64,000 nucleotides of DNA from positions 11,652,271 through 11,716,270 of the forward strand of contig JALIRH010000023.1 of assembly GCA_023055505.1 (NCBI GenBank). Reading direction: 5' to 3'. Source of the stretch: Callipepla californica brunnescens. Its lineage: Eukaryota; Chordata; Aves; Galliformes; Odontophoridae. The notes under the pieces were generated by a model. That model did no database searches. It saw only the letters and a program-made list of their open reading frames with translations, and was not told the DNA's origin. The position numbers and the translations under genes are program-made. Numbering within the stretch: position 1 is the first letter of the stretch; each line of letters starts with the position of its first letter. Below, one piece after another: positions 58,201-64,000 of this stretch.

Positions 58201-61200
58201 TCAGAGCCACGTTGCGTGCCAGCACAGATAAGAGTAAAAAAAGCATCCCCGTTATTTCAACTATGTCCTTGTGAGATACTGAGTAGCTTACTGAATTGTA
58301 CTCGGAGGCATAGAGACGAAACCCAGCAACTGCCAGGAGCTGCCTGCAAGACTGCAACAGTAATTAAAGATACAGAATAAAAACATAATGCAGATGAGAT
58401 GCTAGGGTACAGTATTAGAGTGTGGGTAGATACAAAACGCTATGATAGACAAAATACGTCAAAAGTCAGTTATTACATATTTAGCAATTACGTTTTATTT
58501 TTAAATCAATAATTATAAACTGTAAAATTGTACCCTAATTCACTATGATTGCTATGCCCTGAGAAGTAACGTTAATGTTACTCAACACTAACTAAAAGCC
58601 ACTGAAAGGGTTAGGTTTATACTTCAAAAACATAAACTGTCTACAGGGAATTTCTTGGAAGCACACATTTCCCCCATTTTGTAGCAACACATTGCTTTTT
58701 CAGAGGAAGAGATTAACAAAAGTTTATGGTGATTCTAGTTTTCCCGACTTTTAACTACAGCTTGAAGCTTTTTTTTTGCCATTTTTTTTTTTTGCCTTTT
58801 GTTTTCTTTAAACCTGTCCTGCTTTAAACTCTTCTAGGAAACTGGATGGCTTTGTAGGTAAAGCTCTTGCTTTTCAGCTCTCAATGAGGATCTAGGCCTA
58901 GCATGAGGCTTCAAAAACAACTGAGTGTGACAAACTCCTCGTGAGGACAGTAACAGCAGAACTTTTTAGGAGGTAGTCAGAGTTATCTAAACATGAAATG
59001 AGGCCACCTCACTACTCCTTTGCTACATTCTTCTTTTGCTGGTTGGAAGAACAGACAGTAAGTTCAGAGGGAAACACATTCTGAACATATGGGAAAAAAA
59101 AGAAGAAAAATCATCTAAGCCAGGACACTGACCTTCCTCTGAAGCTAACCCGAATGTTAAGTGCATTTTAGAACAGATGATTTATCCTCTTCCTTTTGTA
59201 CAACATTAAAAAAAACAAGTTCTGATTGTGAAGAACTCTTATCCCCAGATGAACAAGACAAAAATAAAAAATCACATCTACATTCCACTTCACTGCTTGT
59301 TTTCCAAAACTGCCCAACAGTTGTTTTTTTTTCATCCCCACACTGCAGTGCAACGATTCACTTCCCACAAATACAAAAAACAAACCAAACAAACAAACAA
59401 AAAAACCTAAAGAACATTATTCCCTCACAGAAGGCAAGATAGAGAAAAAAAAACACAAACATAAAATCTTGTACAAAAACTCAATTATCACATCTCTGAA
59501 GACTCACTGCTTAAATTATTCTGTGGTAGTCACATTTTCTTCATTGTATGATTTGTTATTCTGAAAAAGTATGCTTGCTGAGTCTGCCTATGCAGACAAG
59601 CTCTCTATCTCTCATCTGTATTATACAATACTTTCTAAAAATTAATTATCTACTTACTTAGTAAAAAGTCCACTCCTGCCCACAGATTCTAGCTACGTAT
59701 TCTAATAAAGTAGGACTAGCACAAAACTGGAAATGCTGAAATTAATTGTAAAACAGATTCTGAGCTTCTTTACTGTGTTAGCTCATTGCTTATTTGCCTT
59801 AAAACAAGTTAATTAAGCAGTATAAATTAACAGTGTACTTTTCTCCATATTTAAATGTCACAAGAATTTGTATAAAGAATGCACAGTAAGTCAACAAAAC
59901 ACTAATAATCTGGTAGGAGGAGATTAACAAACACTTATCTGAGCAGCTATGGTGATGTGTTCTGACATTAACTTCATACAGCTTTACTGAAGTTGTATCT
60001 AATGCTGCACATGTTGTTCCAGTGACTGTAACACAGGAGATAACAAATGCCAGTGAAATAATATCTAATGTAGTAGCAGCAAAGAATTCAATCCATTACT
60101 ACATCCATTCTAATTTCTGTAGTTTCAAATTACATTTGTTCCTCAAAACCTTTTTTTTTCCCCTAGCAGAAATAAATTTCTACAAGAGTTAATCCAGTGA
60201 ACAGAAAGAATTTCAATCAATGCAAAGAACATATTACAGTGGGAAAAAAAATCAGTAAAGACGCTGAACTTTGTAAGAAGATGCTTACAGACTATACACA
60301 TTTCTGAAGGAACTTAACAGAGTTAAAGCCTTACACAACGCGGCTTCTGTTGGACATTTTCTCCATGAGAATGTTCACTGACTACATGAAAATACTCTAA
60401 CCTCTGAAGTACAAAGTGAATGAAATACTTTACTCAAAGTGTCTGTACCCAGCAGCATCTGTGTATGTTAACCACCAATGTCCTGAAACACTCTTCTTTC
60501 TTTTACGTCGTGTCCATGAAAGACTCTGAACTAATTCTGAATCAGTATGTTCCAAACATCACAGTTCTGGCACATCCCACAATTCTGAGTGTAATACAAA
60601 TTGCTAAAAGTATCTTTTCAATCATCTCATGTAAGAGGCTTCAGGACACTGTCAGCATGAAATAATTTAGTCATCTATTTTCTTCTTCAATATAACTTAC
60701 ATTAAAGATGAAAAACAAAGCCTTCTTTTGACAGCTCACTGTTTGCATGCCTTTCAAAGTGGAAAATATTACTTGTTTCAGTCAAATTCATGTTTATTAT
60801 CTAGTTCTTTGTGCAGTAGGGTCTGGTCTGAAAACACCTCTAAAAGCACCAATTCACTGGATTAAAAAAAAATTCAGAGCATTTCCATCAGGTTTTATAA
60901 CTCTTGATTTATACTATATCCACTGGTGTTTTTTGTGCAATAAAAATACCAGCGACATCTACAGTCAGCATTCGCAGAACATTTTCCAAGTATGAATGCA
61001 CAACACAACCCTGTTTGTTTATGTAGGACCAAACCCTGTTGCTGCTGACAAAAGCAGGAACTGCACACACACGTTAGAACTTAAGTGTTTATGTCAGAAA
61101 GATCATCAAATTCAGTAGCACGGTATTTCCATGACATAGCTCTAAAAAAGCCAACGAAGCCTCCAGATTACAGTCTGGAAGAACTATATAATGGGTTTTA

Positions 61201-61356
61201 CGTTGGATTCTAGCAGAAATCTTGGAAGTTCCTTTAAAAATATCAGTTAGACCAGTACAATAAGAGACTATTTCTTCCACAGTTGAAGAAGTATTTCGTA
61301 TCCTGCTCCCACATCCCAGTCTTCAGCTGCCTGCTTCTATTCTATTATCTTATATG

Positions 61357-61411
61357 ATTGGACTAGATGATCTTGTAGGTCCTTTCTAACCTAATGAATC
61401 TATGAATCTAT
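61357..61411 (+). repeat. CR1 LINE 3' tail
   Basis: It reads gattggactagatgatcttg, then taggtcctttctaacctaat, followed by gaatctatgaatctat. Its last 10 bases adjoin the donor side of the gene A exon at 61421-61582, so the tail sits in the intron next to the splice site. Confidence 0.75.
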
Positions 61412-61420
61412 TTTTCTTAC

Positions 61421-61582
61421 CAAGAGGTAATTTTTGCAAAGGTAAACAAAGCGCAGTTAAGTTACTGTCTAACTGCTCAGTGACCATGAACATGGCCCTT
61501 ACTGGACTGCCACCTGATGTCACTCTTTCCAAGTTTGTACTAGTCATTAATGGGGTGTCTGTAATCAAGCTGACCCAGGCTA
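61421..61582 (-). CDS. Coding exon of gene A
   Basis: A minus-strand exon of about 162 bp with a strong donor (CTCTTG/GTAAGA). It reads AWVSLITDTPLMTSTNLERV, then TSGGSPVRAMFMVTEQLDSN, and ends LTALCLPLQKLPL plus one base. The acceptor at 61582 (GGCATGTGCAG) carries two bases. An alternative twelve bases upstream (ATGTTAAG) would give phase 0, which fits the preceding exon's end. The peptide is protein-like throughout. No family is recognised. The plus-strand frame at 61402-61602 is its shadow. Confidence 0.65.
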
Positions 61583-63117
61583 CTGCACATGCCTTAACAT
61601 AACTTTAATGCACAAAACACAGTGCGTTCTCTGGGATGGGTGTAAATTTTTATTTTTTGTTGTTGAGTTGTAGACTCCAGCTCGCACCCGGACCTACTCA
61701 TTTTTCAGTGATCACACAGAAACCACCTTTCGGCATAATAATTCTTCTAAGCCATTCCCACACCTGTTTCACACACCAGTTGCACTCTTCTGCAATCAAA
61801 ACCGGCAACCTTTAGATGCAAGTCAAGAAGCCAAGTGATACATACACAGCTAGAGGGGCAGCTGCAGTTGTTGATGGAGTCAAAACCTTGCCAGGAAGAT
61901 CCTTCAGCCTGAATCAGTCTTATCTAGGTATTATAAACACAAGAGCATATATTTAGAAATGTCTGTTTGCTGCTCTGTGGCTGAAATGAATTGAAATTCT
62001 CTAAGACAAGAGATGGTCAATTTTCATATTGAAATGCAAGAGTAATCTTTATCCACCAAATTATTCAGCACTGCTGGAATTCCACACGTCTCACGTGCCT
62101 TTCTTCTTTTCAAGTGGTAAGTTTATGAGCAGGCTGTGTGTCTTGTAATTCCACTTGTTCTCACTCTCCGCCCAACCCAAACAGATGCTTGAAACTCATC
62201 GTAGTAAGGAGGCACTTTGGGCAGGAGAAAGAAATAGCAATTTTGGTGAAGGTTCTAGCTTGAAAATCGAATCCCCTTAGTTAATATTCTCTGTTAGGAA
62301 CAGAGGTAATGGTTGCCATTGTAGACACCTCTACAGTTGTATATAACATTTCCTCCCTTAAAAGTTCCTTATAAAGACAGCTCCTAAGGAAATGACAAAA
62401 CAAACCATTCCCATTTTCACTGGAATAGAAATCTGTATCAAATCCCCTTTAACTCTACAGTTACATAAAGAGAGGTCCTACGGTTGGAGAAGTGCAATGA
62501 AGAAAGGAGTCACAGAAGCCCTGCAGAAGAATAAAAGCAAAGAGAGAGCCCCGTCCTGCTGCTGTGCTTTTTTTTGAGCTGTACAGTCTCAACAACCAGT
62601 CAGCAGAATTATTTTTTAACTGTCTGTTGGGTCTGTATGGCCTCGGTTAAGCTTATGTTACCAACGTGTGTGACACAGCAGGGTGAAATTCCATAGTGCT
62701 CATAATACATTCAGAAATGTGTATCAAAGTGTCATTAAGCCTGAATTGTTGAGGTAAAATAAATAAATAAATACAAATTAAGAAATTAAAGAAGTCTGCC
62801 CTATGAAAAATATTTCCAAATATAGCTCTGACCGTGTTTGTGTGTCTGTGACAGAAAATACTTCATTTTCCTACATCTCCTTTTCAGAATTTCAGCTTCA
62901 GAGACTTTCGTATCAAACTCACTTAACAACTAATAAGGAAACAAAAAGCTAGTTACGATAATAAAGGGCAGGACTCCAATGCTGTTGCTTTTTTAAGGAA
63001 GAAACTCTGCAGCCTGATGTTCTACCAGCTAATACAAAAGTAATAGTAGTCACCGTCAGTCAACAGTCTGAATCCATTAAGGTATGAGCAAGGTCTAGTA
63101 GAGTAAACAGGAACTAC
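61583..63117. other. Intron of gene A
   Basis: Intron-like sequence with an AATA short tandem repeat near 62758-62772. No further exon is supported. If the 61582 acceptor is right, one more exon should lie here to balance the phase. Confidence 0.45.
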
Positions 63118-63170
63118 CTGGAACCAGGCTAAGCCGGTACCAACAGATCCTCTCATTCTTTTTCCAGACA
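63118..63170 (-). CDS. Small coding exon of gene A
   Basis: A 53-bp minus-strand exon with acceptor TTGTCTGCTTTTGAAACAG and donor TTCCAG/GTAGTT. After two carried bases it reads SGKRMRGSVGTGLAWFQ and ends in phase 0. The two bases complete a Val codon with the single base from the 63550-63868 exon, so the frame is continuous across the junction. Confidence 0.65.
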
Positions 63171-63549
63171 CTGTTTCAAAAGCAGACAACTTTTTTTTTT
63201 TCCCTTCTTTCTCTTAAAAGCCACACCATTCAGAGTCAACCTGAATGCAGAAGTTAAAAAGTAAGACAACGGTATGGTAGAAAGCTGGAACAGGTAGAAA
63301 ACCAATGACTGCTTAAAAAGATGAAAGAACAACAAATGTCATTTGCTTAACAAAAAGATATGCCAGTTCTTTAGTAAATAAAGTGACAGACTTCTTCTCT
63401 TGAGTGTAAGTTTTAGGACTGACCAGTAGAAGAGTGAGAAACACGTAGTTAGCTAACACTTGCAACCAAGACATGCGCGCTTGTGTCTGAAAAAAGAATA
63501 TTGCACTAAAAGAAGAACTCTCGAGGCCTTAAATTCTTCCTTCACTGAC

Positions 63550-63868
63550 CTAGAAAAGTAACTAACCATTTCCTGTAAGCAGTAGCAAACCTGGTTTGGT
63601 CCACATCTCTACAGGTTGACAAAACTTTATCTATGAACCTGTATTCCTTTTCTGGGCCAAAAGAGTCCTGCATAGGAGTACGCTTCAGGCGTTTTGTTTC
63701 TTGGGTGTAACCTTGTTTGCTGCTGGATTCATTCACACCATCAACATCCATAGCTTGTGCCATGTGGCTTGTCGCAGCACTGGGGTGTGAATTATGCAAA
63801 GTTTCATCACTGCTGTCCACAGATGCAACCACCACACTCACAAGAGGAAGTCTGTTGATTAAGTGGTG
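63550..63868 (-). CDS. Large coding exon of gene A
   Basis: A 319-bp minus-strand exon. The acceptor is GTGTTTTACCTTCAG and the donor CTAG/GTCAGT; an alternative donor AAATG/GTTAGT lies 13 bases earlier. The peptide begins HHLINRLPLVSVVVASVDSS. It has a Ser/Asp/Asn-rich polar middle (SHMAQAMDVDGVNESSSKQ), a basic patch (TKRLKRTPMQD) that could be a nuclear localisation signal, and then a helical part (EKEYRFIDKVLSTCRDVDQT, RFATAYRKWLVTFL). This is the longest and clearest host exon in the window. The gene continues out of the window to the right. Confidence 0.8.
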
Positions 63869-64000
63869 CTGAAGGTAAAACACACGCCTCCTTCAGAAGG
63901 AAAGGAAGAAAAAACAAAAAAACGTAAGCTGATAATAATCTGTTGTTGCTGCTGAAAAGCAGAATTTGCCACCGCACACTCAGTACGCAGCAAAACATTT
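63869..64000. other. Intron of gene A at window edge
   Basis: Intron-like sequence upstream of the large exon; the gene A promoter is outside the window. The minus-strand frame here that reads through the acceptor is not a separate gene. Confidence 0.5.

Larger units (their letters stand above)
54791..61420. other. Exon-poor stretch, possible long 3'UTR or intron of gene A
   Basis: About 6.6 kb of AT-rich sequence with few repeats and no exon I can support. A TTTATT at 54931 would be an AATAAA on the minus strand near the low end, and other such signals occur (for example the TTTATT-rich array near 58180). A 20-codon candidate on the minus strand near 58270-58340 (SCRQLLAVAGFRLYASEYNS) has splice-like borders but no independent support. 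A possible C-terminal coding stretch lies near 61268-61330 (AAEDWDVGAGYEILLQLWKK then TAG), with a poor acceptor. Confidence 0.4.

Noticed and set aside
58169..58357. 62-codon minus-strand frame with splice-like borders
   Set aside because: The second half is a TTTA repeat. Only about 20 codons look like protein, with no phase support.
1..64000. tRNA, rRNA, CRISPR arrays, bacterial-type genes
   Set aside because: None seen. The repeats present are transposon-derived or simple tracts, and the sequence is typical vertebrate nuclear DNA.

Overview
The window looks like nuclear DNA of a bird, probably a galliform. It carries many CR1 LINE copies, most of them 5'-truncated, with the typical 3' ends (variants of 'GATCATCT..GTCCTTTCCAACC' followed by short 'ATTCTRTG'-like tails). 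It also has AT-rich introns, a strong CpG island, and spliced vertebrate-style exons of 30-320 bp. There are no bacterial-type operons. Gene names could not be assigned; the exons below are read from splice sites and frame continuity.

Layout. (1) About 1-37.05 kb is an unidentified multi-exon protein gene ('gene B') on the minus strand. I read 15 candidate exons; seven consecutive ones (18.0 to 12.35 kb) keep a single open frame across six junctions. Its introns hold a 1.7-kb CR1 (24.2-25.9 kb), a 1-kb CR1 (28.1-29.1 kb) and a hAT transposase fossil (20.2-20.8 kb). (2) About 37.58-38.60 kb is a CpG island that probably acts as a bidirectional promoter, with gene B leaving to the left and a plus-strand transcript to the right. 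(3) 38.6-46.4 kb holds the start of the plus-strand transcript (a noncoding small exon at 40.2 kb and a good open exon at 44.74 kb) plus several CR1 copies. (4) 46.5-54.3 kb is a minus-strand hAT transposase fossil interrupted twice by the same LTR family: an old solo LTR (46,927-47,487, direct repeat gtatc) and, 141 bp away, a complete young endogenous retrovirus (47,629-54,017, direct repeat gaaac). (5) 54.3-64 kb is a second minus-strand gene ('gene A'), with three readable exons at 61.4-63.9 kb and a long stretch down to about 54.9 kb without recognisable exons.

The main discovery candidate is the retrovirus. It has LTRs differing by about three substitutions, a lysine-type primer binding site, a polypurine tract, a 585-codon gag-like frame and a 1,062-codon pol frame (protease, RT, RNase H, DD35E integrase). 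Gag and pol are in the same frame and separated by one TAG codon followed by a potential stem, which suggests stop-codon readthrough. Only 110 bp lie between pol and the 3' LTR, so there is no env. The gag-like protein is odd: its N-terminus is strongly hydrophobic, it has a further transmembrane-like segment near residues 96-117, and it has no CCHC zinc knuckle. The hAT paralogue at 20 kb, which lacks both LTRs, serves as a natural empty-site reference.
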